A stretch of DNA of 64,000 nt, taken from contig JAVGVS010000001.1 of NCBI GenBank assembly GCA_032718565.1, positions 8,821,789 to 8,885,788 of the forward strand, in the 5' to 3' direction. Below the pieces are notes generated by a model. It had not been told where the DNA came from. It worked only from the letters and a program-made list of their open reading frames with translations, and searched no databases. Shown piece after piece: positions 49,132-60,939 of the stretch. Every line of letters starts with the position of its first letter. The first letter of the stretch is position 1. Position numbers and translations under genes: made by a program. Source of the DNA: Distichodus sexfasciatus. Its lineage: Eukaryota; Chordata; Actinopteri; Characiformes; Distichodontidae.

Positions 49132-50530
49132 ACAATCAATATGTACACTGCAAAATAGGAAGCTCATATTGTGCAGACAAGGTCACTCATGTGCCGTCAT
49201 TAACAATATTCATATTTACCCAGAAATAAGTCATGAGGCAATAAAGCGCTGCTAAACGGCAGCTGACAATATTTATGGGAGGTACAGTTTTTTTTACATG
49301 TAGAAAATTACACTGATAAAACCAGACACATAATTAATGTATACATTTGACAAATACATGTGGCACAATATTTCAATTTCAATATCAATTTTCTTTAAGC
49401 AATGAATAAATATACATGTATATAAATGGAATAAAAAGTGTTAATGTTTAAAAAATTAAGTCATCTATGTCACATTATACAAAAAATGGAACACAAACTA
49501 GGATTAAGAAGACTTAAGTGGTACTGACCAGTTATTTTGCAGACACTTTAAACTACTGGGTCCAAACCTAATAACAATCCTGATCAATTTCATCAATAAA
49601 ATATTCATTGTAATTTGTAAGATTTGAGCAGGATCTCAAAGAGTTCCTACACCCTATCATGATAAATATCTCACTTAACAAGCACAATATCTTTCTAAAC
49701 AGGCACATTCCAAATTCCTGGAAAAGGCATGAATAACTGGTTAAATGTTTTATTATATACTTCTATCCTTCTTACCAGTAGTTATGACTTTTAATTTGTA
49801 GCATTTTCTGTGGTTAAATATTGTATACGTAACATATCAGAGTCAATGAAAGAGTCAATAACCAACTAATCACCTGTTTGATTGTACAAAAAGAAGAAAT
49901 GATGTTGAGAATAATAAAATGTGTCTGTGCCACTCCACAGGGTGTGGTGCCCAGGTACACAAAGCCATAGCTCTAGAAAATGATGACTAACACTTCTGTG
50001 AAAACTGGCACACGATCCCAAAATGGTAAACTTAAATAAAAGGGAGCCTATTAAAGCAATCACTGCTGCTCTACTACTCTGGTTCAAGCAAAGAATGACA
50101 CTAAATGCCTCCTACCCACACACACACACACACATCTGCTCTCATGTCACCTTCCATCTGTTCTACAGGAAACATAGGTGAACCTTGACCCCAAACCGCC
50201 CTGCTGACATTTCCGCTGTGTACCTGAGCGCAGAATGATGTCCTGCATCCAGGCAAGAAGAAACTGTGTCCCAACTGCTCATATGAAACATAGCCAGTTG
50301 CCTCGCTCCCTCCCTCCCTCCCTCTCTTTCACATACACACACATACACACTGTTCTAAAAGTGTGTAACCGCAAAATAAGGCCCATGTGCCAACCAAACT
50401 TTCTTGCACATAGACACGCGCACACACACTCCTTTTACCAATTCTTTACTTGTATATTACTAGTATATTATTACTGTTTTAGGGACAAAACATTTCTTTT
50501 CTAACTTTGCAAAATAAAATGTAACAAAAC

Positions 50531-50901
50531 TAGGAATTTAATGATGCATTAATTCAATGACCAACAAGCCCATGGCATCGATTCAAACATTGATCAGACA
50601 TCATAAATACTGTTGCTTCATTTTATACGTATAATACATATACAGCGGAACAACATGGTCAATTTTCAATAAACGAGAAGAGCTCAGGAATAAACATCTT
50701 AAATGATATTTTATTAGATTTTTGTGATCTGATATTAATGGAAATGTGTTTAATCAGTATATGATATTCTCACATTAATTGCTGGCTTTTGAACTGAATC
50801 GTATTGTTTTGCAGACTTGATAAATTGTTAGCAACTTTGTCATATCACTAGACACTGAATTGTAATCCACTGACTCAATATAATATTGTATTACATCCCT
50901 A
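50531..50901 (+). mobile_element. hAT-type MITE, copy 1
   Basis: Starts TAGGAATTTAATGATGCATT and ends TGTATTACATCCCTA (reverse TAGGGATGTAATACA). Its interior (ACTCAGGAATAAACATC analog, TTTTTGTGAT, GAACTGAATC, GCAGACTT) matches 53530-53880 in the same order. Target duplication is not clear. Confidence 0.5.
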
Positions 50902-50999
50902 ACACACCCCCACACACATTTTAGAGCAGTCAGAAACTGGTCCTATACATAATTCTCCTATAAAATGATAAAATGTAAACAATAGGTAAGGTCTGAAAT

Positions 51000-52990
51000 G
51001 CACTTGATGAATTACAATTCACACGAGCTGCATCAACAATTAATTGAACTGTACTGAATAGATCAGCTCAGACATTGTTACTGATGACCAATATGCCTTA
51101 CTACTGGATCATTCCATTATCAGTATTGCATCAGTGCATCAACATTACAGCACATAAAGAAAACTTTGTCTTCACCTGAAGTTTAGATCTCAGAAACGTG
51201 TCAATGCAACTTTTCTAATATAGAGAACAATGCAAAACTTGTACTGTGGCCCTCTGCCAGGAAACCCAAACAGAGACACACACACTCACACAGCCCGTTC
51301 TCTGGGTGAAAATGAGGGCTTATTATAGCAGCCACCTGGTCGCAGCAGACCCAGCTGAGAGCTGCCTGTGAGCTCAGCACACAGCCAGGCCTGCAATTAC
51401 CAGAGACATGGACGAGCTGCATTTAGATCCCTCCATGCCAGGCCTAGAGCTACATCCTACCCCAGGCTGAGCAGTCCCAACCCAGCCACTAATACTCACT
51501 CATCCTCCTCCAAACAATCAGCCAAGTGTGTGTGAGTCACCCACACAAATACCCCACTACTTCACATGAGCAGACGATTCCAGACTGGATATACGCAGGG
51601 TGCATTTACCGTAAAAATGACAGTGCATAAAACATGCAATGACACACTGCAAATCTAAAATGACTCAACAAGCCCAAGCTTTTTAACCAACTGCAACTTT
51701 AACTTTAACCAAGTTTAACCAACCGTTATTAATTTAGTAGCATGGAGAGGGATCCAAATATAATAATAATGATAATAATAATACAGCATCAATACCCACT
51801 TACCCACACCTCAGTAACCAGCTTTGTCAGGCACTGATGGCAGTGTAAAAATGGCTAGCAAGAAACTCCAAACGAAACAAAACCAACCCAAAACTTTGAG
51901 CTGTGAAATATCTATGTACAAACTTGCTGGCAAACTTTTAAACCAAGTGATTTAGGATACATGTGACAACTACCACACAAACTACCCCACCAATTCTTGA
52001 ATGTTTATTTCTTTAACAAATGCAATTATTCAGTTAAAAGAATTGATGTATTATGTATAAAAATATTGTCGCCTTACCCCACTTACATGTATTTTCTAAC
52101 GTAATGAGAAGGTAAAGACTTTGAAAAAGAGTGCGAATGTAGGTAAGGAAATGTTATGGTGTGATGTGTGCAGATTTGATTATAACAGAAGGACTATTTC
52201 ACTATAAAGAAATTTAACTTTGATCCACCATGAAGACTGCACAAACATTACTTTTCCACTGCATGTGAATGTTTATTTAGCAAGATTCAAATGAAGTAAA
52301 ATGAAATGAAGAAATTATGCAGTGATGTGAGGAAAATGGACCTTCAAGTGTGACACATTCCCTTAAAACAAACAAACAATGTTTGTACACGAAACCCAGT
52401 GGCCTGGATGTTTGTTCCCGTTCCTGTTTTTGCAGTGTGAGTCAGTTCAACCTATTACATTTACTAAGAATCGATCTTCTGAAAAGAAGCACATGATATA
52501 ATTCTTAGCCCTTAATTTTTTTTTTCAGAATTCACATGGCGATGACACATTTGGCTCATCAATCGCATTATGATTTTCTGCATTTAAATCCATTTCCTAG
52601 AGTGAAGTGAAGTCAATAATATGGTCACAGCCCGAGTGCACAATCTAGACTATTCAGACAATGAGGATCTCTTCGGTCACTACGCTACTGTGTGGACTGC
52701 ACATTCTCCCAATGAATTTAGCCTTTATCTTTAAATATTCTTGGACATATTCAAGGATTTGTATGCATATGGGACCTGATAGGAAAAATAACATCAATGA
52801 GAGGAGAATACAAACAAAATGATGTCCAAAATCTGAAACTATATACAACCCTTTTGCTAATTAATCACAGTGAACTATTAGACTAAAAGCTGACGGCATG
52901 AAAATAAATCTGCACCATTCACATTTTTCCCCAAGGCTCAGTGGTCTTCATGTCATAAACCATTTGTTAGTCATCATCAGATTTTAGTCT
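51000..52990. other. Intronic stretch without recognised elements
   Basis: AT-rich and unique-looking, with only short simple repeats (for example AATAAT near 51760). Confidence 0.5.
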
Positions 52991-52999
52991 TGAATTCCA

Positions 53000-53112
53000 G
53001 GAAAGCTATGAAACCCTGAGCAAGGTTCCTAAGCCCTAATATGGCTGTCATAGTAATTACACAATTAAGTCAGTCTGGGTAAGCATCTGACTAATGCTGT
53101 AAATGTGAAATA
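53000..53112 (+). repeat. Fragment of tRNA-like repeat
   Basis: CCTGAGCAAGGTTCCTAAGC and TAAGCATCTGACTAATGCTG resemble the 3' part of the common teleost tRNA-derived repeat. A related fragment lies at about 54540-54650. Confidence 0.35.
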
Positions 53113-53529
53113 TCAATCATGTATGCTTTAGACTCAAAAACAGGAACAGCAAAATCAGGATCAACAACAGAGAAGATGGTGTGGATTCAGTTCTATTTTA
53201 TAAAGGAATCTTAACAATAGACATGTCACACAGGCAACTTTAACAGATTTCCACATCTAAGCCCCTAAAGAGCCAGACTGGGGTTGACTGTGACACAGAA
53301 AGTCTCCCTCAGAAGGCCTGAGAAGGAAATAATGAGGGAAACCGAGCCTCAAGATGGAGCCTTACTCACCCTCCTCTGGGCAATGTGGGGAGTGCAATTA
53401 TTCAAAAAGTGTTCTATGATTCTAACTCCATAAGGACTGGGAGAACGCATGAGCCATGTTCATGTGGACTCTATGCAGCATCACAGGAGCTTCCTGCAAT
53501 ATTGCACAGTCTGAGAAAACATGCTAATA

Positions 53530-53884
53530 CAAGAAAAAGATTCAATATTCAATGGGTCTTCAACCTCGATCCAAAATGAAATCATCAATCAGACATCATA
53601 CATATTGTAATGCTAATTCATATTTAAGAGGTCTATTTTATTTAAAAAGTAGATTCGTTAATTTTTCATTTAAATATTTGGTTGAACTCAGGAATGAAAT
53701 TGTCAAATGGTGTTTTATATGCTTTTTGTGATGTAATATGAATAGAGGTGATTGCGTTAAATCAGCATATACCACTGTCTTGTATCAGTTGCTGGTTCCT
53801 GAACTGAATCAAAATCATATCACAGCAGACTTTGTGGTATCAGCGACCATCATATTTATGGTCCATTTAAATCAATATAATAAG
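53530..53884 (+). mobile_element. hAT-type MITE, copy 2, degraded
   Basis: Shares with 50531-50901 the strings AATCAGACATCATACATATTG, GAACTCAGGAATGAAAT, TTTTTGTGATGTAATATGAA, CTGAACTGAATC and GCAGACTT in the same order. Terminal repeats are eroded. Confidence 0.5.
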
Positions 53885-54210
53885 TAGGGATGCACTGATC
53901 CAATTTTTTCAGTTCCAATATTGATACTTGAGATTTGGGTATCAGCCGATCGTGAGTATTAATCTGATACCAGTTTTTAAGTAATAAATTATGTATTTCT
54001 CTGTGTGGAGGAGACAGAGATTACTGTTATGCTTAAGGAAATGGTTGACTTAAATAGTGTTTTTCTAACTAAAACAATGTGATAATTACACCCCTATATG
54101 TATATGCTAAATAATTTATTATTAAAATAGCATCTAAAAATTATTTATTTAAACACAGTTCTGTCATTTTATGTTCCTTAATCCTGCGGCACTAAAAACA
54201 TCAGAAAAAC
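53885..54210. mobile_element. hAT-type end fragment
   Basis: Starts TAGGGATGCACTGATCC. The following AGATTACTGTTATGCTTAAG to GCTAAATAATTT is the reverse complement of the right interior of 37614-38494, so it is the same family in the other orientation, cut short on the right. Confidence 0.6.
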
Positions 54211-54469
54211 AGAGACTGTGAGCGAGAGCTGGTGTTGTTAAGAAAATTAAACAGTAATAATCATGTGTTGCGGTGCTTGTTCTGCTCATTGCCATACCAA
54301 CGTAAAAATTAGTTCAAGAACCCAATGGTGGCTCTCCTGGAATTAAATCCATCTAACCCTAACCCTGAAGAAGACCTTTAAATTCAAGTTGCTTCAGGGA
54401 GACTGTTCCTGGGAAGTGCTTATCCACCTTCCATACGTTTACTTATGAATACCATCCGTGTGTGGTCTG

Positions 54470-54655
54470 CAAACATTGTGCTCCTGGCCAAGTGGTAGGT
54501 TGTGGCTTCCATCTGGCTTTATCCTACCTCATGTACTACCACCATTCAGCCCCTGAGCAAGACCTTAAGCCTAACCTGCTCCATGGAGACTGCCTCAGTT
54601 ATTAGAAAAGTGTATGTTGCTTTAGGTAAGAGTGCCACAAATAAAATGTTAATGA
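54470..54655 (+). repeat. Fragment of tRNA-like repeat
   Basis: This has GGCCAAGTGGTAGGTTGTGG, CCTGAGCAAGACCTTAAGCC and GGTAAGAGTGCC, a diverged tRNA-derived SINE layout. Confidence 0.4.
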
Positions 54656-54699
54656 AAAGGAAGGCTGGAAAAAAAGCTGTATCATTGTTACAGTGAGCA

Positions 54700-55610
54700 G
54701 CGGCTCATTTGCATTTAGAAATACTACTGAGAAACAGCCTGTTCTGAAAGGGACTGAAATAGAGGGGTAAAAATGCAGGTGAAAATGCTGAATCTGAGAT
54801 GTATTTTCAGCAGACTACTTCAGAGACATGTTTAGTGGAGCTCATAGACTTATTTTAACTTGTTGAAAAATACTATGGGACCTTTAAATAGAACCGAAGC
54901 ACAAACAAGAAACTGAGAACAAGTTTAAGGTTGTGTGACTAACCATGTCTATCCAGTTACTGAGCTCAGTTCCAAATAGCTAACAAACCTGTAATGGATT
55001 ACTGTCTCTCTCTGCTTGGTAGCTTATGTCTATTTGGCTGTAAATCAAGTTAAATTTAGATCACATGAAAGGCCCAATGCCGCCCACAAAGATGAGTCTG
55101 AACATCACCCGTTCTTCTCGGTCTCCTTGTTTGTTCTTTTTAATGTAAGGCCACTATTGTCTAAAAAGCAAATATTTTAAATCTCTTGGTGCAAACAACA
55201 AAATATATATTAAATCTGATGGATTATTTTATTCTATTTTACCAACACTGCTAAAATTAAGCCCCTAAAGGGACAAGTGAGGAAAATAAATAAATGAGTG
55301 TTTTTTGAGAGCGCAAAAGATTCAAACAATGTTTTCTTTTGAGTGTAAGATTTTTTTCATGCACGCATGAACAATTTTCAGGAATTGTTTTAAATAATCA
55401 GAAATGTCTAGTCTAGACCAAACAGATCTTAAATCAAAGAAATTAAAACATTGTGGCAATTTCTTGATATTAAAATAAAAAAAACTTTTGTGTTTAGACA
55501 CAACTGCTCAATCAAGAAAATTTCCTCAAATGACGTCTTGTGATAAATTTCCGGCACAGCATTCTGACAGGAGACATCAAGCTAATGGTCTGCCACAAAA
55601 CACACAATAC
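54700..55610. other. Intronic stretch without recognised elements
   Basis: AT-rich sequence. Nothing recognised. Confidence 0.5.
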
Positions 55611-55622
55611 AGCACATCAGCC

Positions 55623-56650
55623 TAGGGCTGGGCGATATGGCATAAAAATAATATTGCGATATTTTTAAGCCATACTACGATACACCACATATAACTCAAT
55701 ACCTTTAAATTTCCTCTAAATCACTGTATAAATGATAAATTTGGCCCTATGTTGCATAAAATGACACCAATATAATGAATTTAGCCAAAGTTTAACATAG
55801 TAAATGCTTTTATTTGAAACCAAAGTATAATATAGCAAACTTTATATTGGGGACAGACAAGTGGGCAAGGGGAGCCATTGATTGCGTGCTTATTAAACGT
55901 GTAAGACCTAACTATTACATTATAATTGTAAGGTCGATAAACTATAAATTGCGTTTAACCAACGTGTCGCCGTTCCTCTTCCTCGATCATCTTTGTTTTT
56001 TCTGTAGAAACTTTCTGTAGTGTACAGTCAATCACAAAACCAGGAGCCATCGGCCAATAGGATTCGCAGACAGAACCTGCCTATACCCTGCCCCCAAACT
56101 GCCAAAATCCGCCCCTTTCAAACCGCGCGCGTAGAAATCTCACTCGAGCAAAAAAAGCTGCTCGTCGGTAATCCACTTTGCACGCGAGGACATTTAACAC
56201 ATCGAGAGGAAGAAAGACATTCAAGAGAGGAAAAATACAGTTTGCTCGCAATATCATCACAACCGCACACTCGATTCTTAATTTTGTGCTCGAGTTTCAC
56301 ATTTGCGCTCGCGACTTTTAAATTTACATTCGCAGAATTTTTGCGGCAAGCCATTTTGTGCGCTCTAGTTTTGGCACTGATGTGACGCCATAGGCGGGGG
56401 AGCGAGCAGAGAAGCGAAACACGAAAGCAGTACAAAACACGCATGCACTAGGAGTTTTCTGGATGGGCGGGGGAGCGAGCTGTCTGCTTTGACGGGGCAG
56501 GAAAGCAAAACTCGAAAGCGAAGTACATGCTGTCTGTTTAACAATAACGTTAGGATTTATACTCGATTGTCACGATATAGTCATTTACTACTTCGCACAT
56601 GGAACAAGCCGAGATACATCGAGTATATTCGATATATCGCCCACCCCTAC
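55623..56650. mobile_element. hAT-type element, 1.03 kb
   Basis: Ends are TAGGGCTGGGCGATATGGC and the reverse of TAGGGGTGGGCGATATATCG. The flanking 8 bases are CATCAGCC and CATCAGTT (6 of 8 equal, the differences being C to T). No transposase was seen. The interior 55847-56391 is the module shared with 40177-41545, although the termini of the two elements differ. Confidence 0.85.
55847..56391 (+). repeat. Shared internal module, copy 2
   Basis: From TATTGGGGACAGACAAGTG to GATGTGACGCCATA, colinear with 40718-41302, with a deletion of a CGCGCGGCTCTGAAATTTAC-like unit near the right end. Confidence 0.85.
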
Positions 56651-56739
56651 ATCAGTTACATGGAGTCAAACAGTGATAAATTGCAAAAAAGCTTCTACAT
56701 GGCTGATGCAAGAACTAGGGAATAACTGTGGCAAGATTT

Positions 56740-57115
56740 TCCAAACACTGGCCATGTGGACATACAGATAAACCAGCTTGAGAGCCACCTTCTCACACCT
56801 AGAGCAAATGTTTACAAGCTTGTAGTTAGACTCCATTACTCTGCCTTTGTGTGCCTCTAATTGAAGTTCATTCAGTCTGGGAGAGGTCTGGAACCCCCGG
56901 CTTTCAGCAGCGGCGGATAAGTTTACCCTCATGGCCGCCGGCTCGTAGCTCCTGCCCTGGTGGGGAGCCATCCTCTCAAATTACACTCTCTCTCTCCTTC
57001 CCTTGAGTCAGACATGGGGCTGCCCGACTCTATGCACCCGACCCGCTCTCGAGTCGCGTCTCAGCATCTGACAGCCCATTAGACAGGGCAACAGAAAGCG
57101 GCGTAAAGCAACATT
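56740..57115. promoter_or_regulatory. Candidate conserved noncoding element
   Basis: Repeat-free, balanced-composition block directly after the hAT element, with no coding signal. Texture-based proposal. Confidence 0.15.
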
Positions 57116-58264
57116 TTAATGGGACATCGGGAGCCGTACATGAGGAGTTTGTCCCTTAGCTGCAGTGACGGATTAGACCAAAGCACCACACACCACCGAG
57201 AAGAGGCACACAGGACAGTGCCTTTATTAGACACCTGCATTAAATGCAGTGCTAAAGGAGCTACTTTTAAAATGCAGCTTTTTAAGCTACAAGCTACGTA
57301 TGATTAAAAGTAAGCTAAGCTATAGTTAAGCTACTGATTTCATATAAGAGGTTAGCTACATGACAAGCTAGAGCTGGCAATACAACGTCAAGTCACTATC
57401 TTACCCACACTGGGAAAAGTATTAATAGAGTTTTAAAAATGACTCAAATATGTGTCATGGTCAGGATTACAGATTCTGAATGTCGATTTCAATTAATTTT
57501 TAATTAACTGCCCGGCTCTACTAGAAGCTACAGAGAAAAAGTAGCTAACCACACTGAAGCTATTTTAACCAACAATACTTTTAATAAAGGGTCACTGTTA
57601 ATTAAACAATAATTTTCCAAATGATCACCTTAGTCCTTTAATACCACCTTAATACATTACTGGTGTCTCATCTATATGGAATGTATCTATGAATGGTATA
57701 TAAAATTATATAAAAGTATTAAATTTAACCACATCAAATACAAATAACACAATGCAATAGTGAGTCTAAACCAGTGCTATCAATTATTGGACTAAGCCAG
57801 AAAACCGGTGTTTTCACATATACAGTACAGCAGCAATTTACCATGTTTACAGGTCAGCAAAGAAACATTAAACAGTCGACTTGTCGCACCATAGCAGCAA
57901 TATTCTATAAATGACAAACATGTTTTCTGATTAATTACAATAGGTGGTGCCATTAGAGATGGTCTGATCTTGATAAAATCTTTAGTAAAACCTTTGTCAA
58001 TCATAATTCCAGCTCAAGACCTTTTCCTCTTTATTAACTGCGGAAAACTAGTACTGTCTGTACTTAGATTTATAATGTAACACATTTACATACTCATAAA
58101 ATTTTTGTTGCTTTTTAACAGTGCTATTTCTCTTCCAACTGACACAAAGTCAGCAAACTACTCACTAATAATGACTGCATCTGGGAATTTGAGCTCAAGG
58201 TACAAGTCTGGCACTACTGGTATATAGAAACTGTGTCCTACCTTACTCATATTGAAATGAGTGG
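57116..58264. other. Intronic stretch without recognised elements
   Basis: Includes short AAGCTA-type simple repeats near 57280-57380. Nothing else was recognised. Confidence 0.5.
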
Positions 58265-58415
58265 GTGATTATCATTGTGAATACACAACAGCACAGTGCA
58301 CCACAATGAAATGTGACCTCTGCATTTGACTCATCCATGCAGGAGTAGAGGGCAGCTTCTTGGCAGCATATTAGAGGGACTTGGGGTGACCCTAACCATT
58401 AGACTATCAACAGCC
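58265..58415 (-). repeat. tRNA-derived SINE, reverse copy, partial
   Basis: CACCACAATGAAATGTGACC and CCTAACCATTAGACTATC match the family. The middle part is shortened. Confidence 0.5.
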
Positions 58416-59083
58416 ACCCTCTGTATAGAATTGGTATAGAAGTTCTTTGCATATCAACAGTGAAATCAGAGAAACACTTGTTTACTCTTCACCCTCTATG
58501 AAAGCTGAGTGGTTTTCCTCTTCGTTTTTACCACACACTGAGCATTCGGCAACACAGAAAATGAAGAAGTGCAGCAACTGAAAAACTGGATTTTCGCTCT
58601 GCATGCTTACATTTGAACGAAAACCCAGTGTTTCAATTTCTACATATGCAAAAATCAAAAGGCAGCGAGATGGTCAGCTTGACTGGGTCCCAAATTTGGC
58701 CCTGTCATCAAGAATGTCACCGGTGGTACGGGTGACTTAATTTGTAATGAAAAGAGGTAAGGTAAGCTTTTTCACAGCACAGGTAAGGTATGGTTCCCGG
58801 TACTGGCAAATTAGAAGGGTTATCGGCTTGACAACTGATAAAGCTGCAATAACCGGTACCATCTGGTACCATTTATGGTGTTCAAATTCGAATCATCAGT
58901 CAGATAAATAAAGTTTTTTTATTTTTCAGTCTCTACTGAAGACTAGCAAAGATGCAAAAAAATGTTTTGCTTGGATAGCTTGCACACCATGAAGCCATAA
59001 TCGGTTAAAACTTTATTCAAATACACTAACAAGAAGTAGACAATTACTCATTAACACGTCAACTTTGACGCGTAAAAAAAAAA

Positions 59084-59103
59084 AATAAATAAATAAATAA
59101 ATA

Positions 59104-59145
<42 letters not shown>
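59084..59145. repeat. AAAT and TA microsatellites
   Basis: (AAAT)n followed by A-rich sequence and then (TA)n, directly abutting the truncated end of shared module copy 3. Confidence 0.9.
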
Positions 59146-59149
<4 letters not shown>

Positions 59150-59150
<1 letters not shown>

Positions 59151-59497
59151 CAATCGAGTGCGTGGTTGTGATGATATTGCGCGCGAACTGTATTTTTCCT
59201 CTCGCGAATGTCTTTTTTCCTCTCGATGTGTTAAATGTTTGAAAGGGGGCGGGTTTTGGCAGCTTCTGTCTGCGAATCCTATTGGCCGATGGCTCCTGGT
59301 CTTGTGATTGACTGCACACTACAGACAGTTTTTACAGAAAAACCAAAGATGACGTAGAAAGAGGAACGGCGACAGGTAGATTAAACACAAGTTACAGTGT
59401 ATCAACCTTATAATTATAATTTAATAGTTAGGTCTTACACGTTTAATAAGCACACAATCAATGGCTCCCCTTGCCTACTTGTCTGTCCCCAATTCAA
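59150..59497 (-). repeat. Shared internal module, copy 3, truncated
   Basis: Reverse complement of the first about 350 bases of 40718-41302, from TTGAATTGGGGACAGACAAG (at the gap) to the string before ATCGAGTGCGTGG. The CpG-rich end of the module is missing. An assembly gap begins at its outer edge. Confidence 0.85.
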
Positions 59498-59507
59498 NNN
59501 NNNNNNN
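59498..59507. other. Assembly gap (10 N)
   Basis: Ten undetermined bases immediately next to shared module copy 3. The true size may differ. Confidence 1.
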
Positions 59508-59869
59508 TTACATCTTTTGTTGTCACCAGCGTCATCTCACTTGTTGCATCCTATTCCTGTTCTACCCTGTCTATTCTATTCGACCACTCACAGCGCACCA
59601 TTGCAAGACGCAAATTGTAATGGCAATCTAATCTCTGATTGTGTGTATAGTATTTATAAACTTATACACTATTTACAGTGAAACGTGGAAACATGTAAAT
59701 CTCTCCCTCTCCCCCGTGACCGGCTTCTCTTCTAAGAGCCATTTCGTTCGTGACCGACACGTCACCAGAAAGAATACTTGTTTTTAGCCACGATAAAGCG
59801 TTTCAGATAATGAATGAATGAATGAATGATAAGTGAATAACTTTGACGGTATTGATGATACAGTGCACG

Positions 59870-60374
59870 TAGTGCTGGGCGATAAAACGATCTCGATATT
59901 TTATCGAGAAAAATGTGATGACAATAACGATGACAAACGTAAGCTATAAAATTTGAACACACTTGTTTGTCCACTATGCGACAGCACCTTGAGATAGACA
60001 GTATCTTTGGCCAGTCACATAGCTTGGCATAACGCCAGCACAACAGCCAATCGCGGCCAATGATGCAAATTTGCCCACAGCACACGAAGAAGCCGCGTGG
60101 TAAACATTAATGTGCCGAGATACACTTAACGTTCAGAGGGCTTATGCGCACGCGTCATGACCTGGTGCCCCCGCCGAGCATGTCGTCATAAACTTATTAG
60201 AGTTGCAGTGCCAGCAGTAATTGGGTCAACTGTATGTTAAAGTTTTGCCACGTGACGTCAGCATCGTTGTTTACCATCAACACGGCTGAACGGTTTCGCC
60301 GTCTTTTTCACCTTTGAAACATCCGAATGCAAATAATTTTTATATTTTTTGCCCAGCCAACATGCCCGGCTCTA
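59870..60374. mobile_element. hAT-type element, 0.5 kb, exact target duplication
   Basis: Flanked by AGTGCACG on both sides (59862-59869 and 60375-60382). The left end is TAGTGCTGGGCGATAAAACG. The right end is the reverse of TAGAGCCGGGCATG with an inner GGCTGGGC. It has no transposase. Its termini are related to those of 45016-46157. Confidence 0.8.
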
Positions 60375-60839
60375 AGTGCACGTTTCGTCCATGGGAATGA
60401 GATGAATGCAATTTGGGAAACACGGCAAGATGAATGTTTTTTTTTTGTTTTTGTTTTTTTTAGAGTTTGAAACAGCAACCAGTTTTTGGGAAAGAAAACA
60501 CCTTTTTTTCCTCAATTTAACAATTGTGGATTTATAGCGTTTTGGAACCAAACTCTTCATTTGTTCTAAAGCAAGAATTTAAGGCAAACAAATATTGCCA
60601 AATAAATGAAAAGCATTTTGAAATCAGCAACATCTCCCCATTTACTGTATAAAAATTGCTCCAAGCATTAATCTAGGTCACAACGTGCCTGATGCCAAAC
60701 AACCTTGTACTTTCAGTTTCTACATGACTACATGACATGTCCTTGAGATAACTCATAGTTTAAAAACTATAAATAGTGGATTATCTACTGATGAAGTATG
60801 GTATTTCTGAAGTGTAGACAAAATAGAAAAATAGTGAAC

Positions 60840-60935
60840 TAAACTGAAAACCGTGACCCGAAACCGTGATACGAACCGAACCGTGGAGATATATATGGGA
60901 ACTGGTATACCCTGTTCGGTTTAATACAGGAGAGG
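60840..60935. repeat. Possible DNA transposon end
   Basis: GAACCGAACCGTGG and the nearby CCGTGACCCGAAACCGTG repeats resemble termini of fish DNA transposons. Limits are not defined. Confidence 0.25.
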
Positions 60936-60939
60936 CTGG

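Noticed and set aside
49101..50352. Regularly repeated short units that could suggest an array
   Set aside because: They are CA and CCCT microsatellites without spacers. There is no CRISPR structure.
56020..56385. 121-codon + strand ORF
   Set aside because: It is a frame of the shared hAT module. The matching frame in the copy at 41 kb is broken, so it is not under coding constraint.
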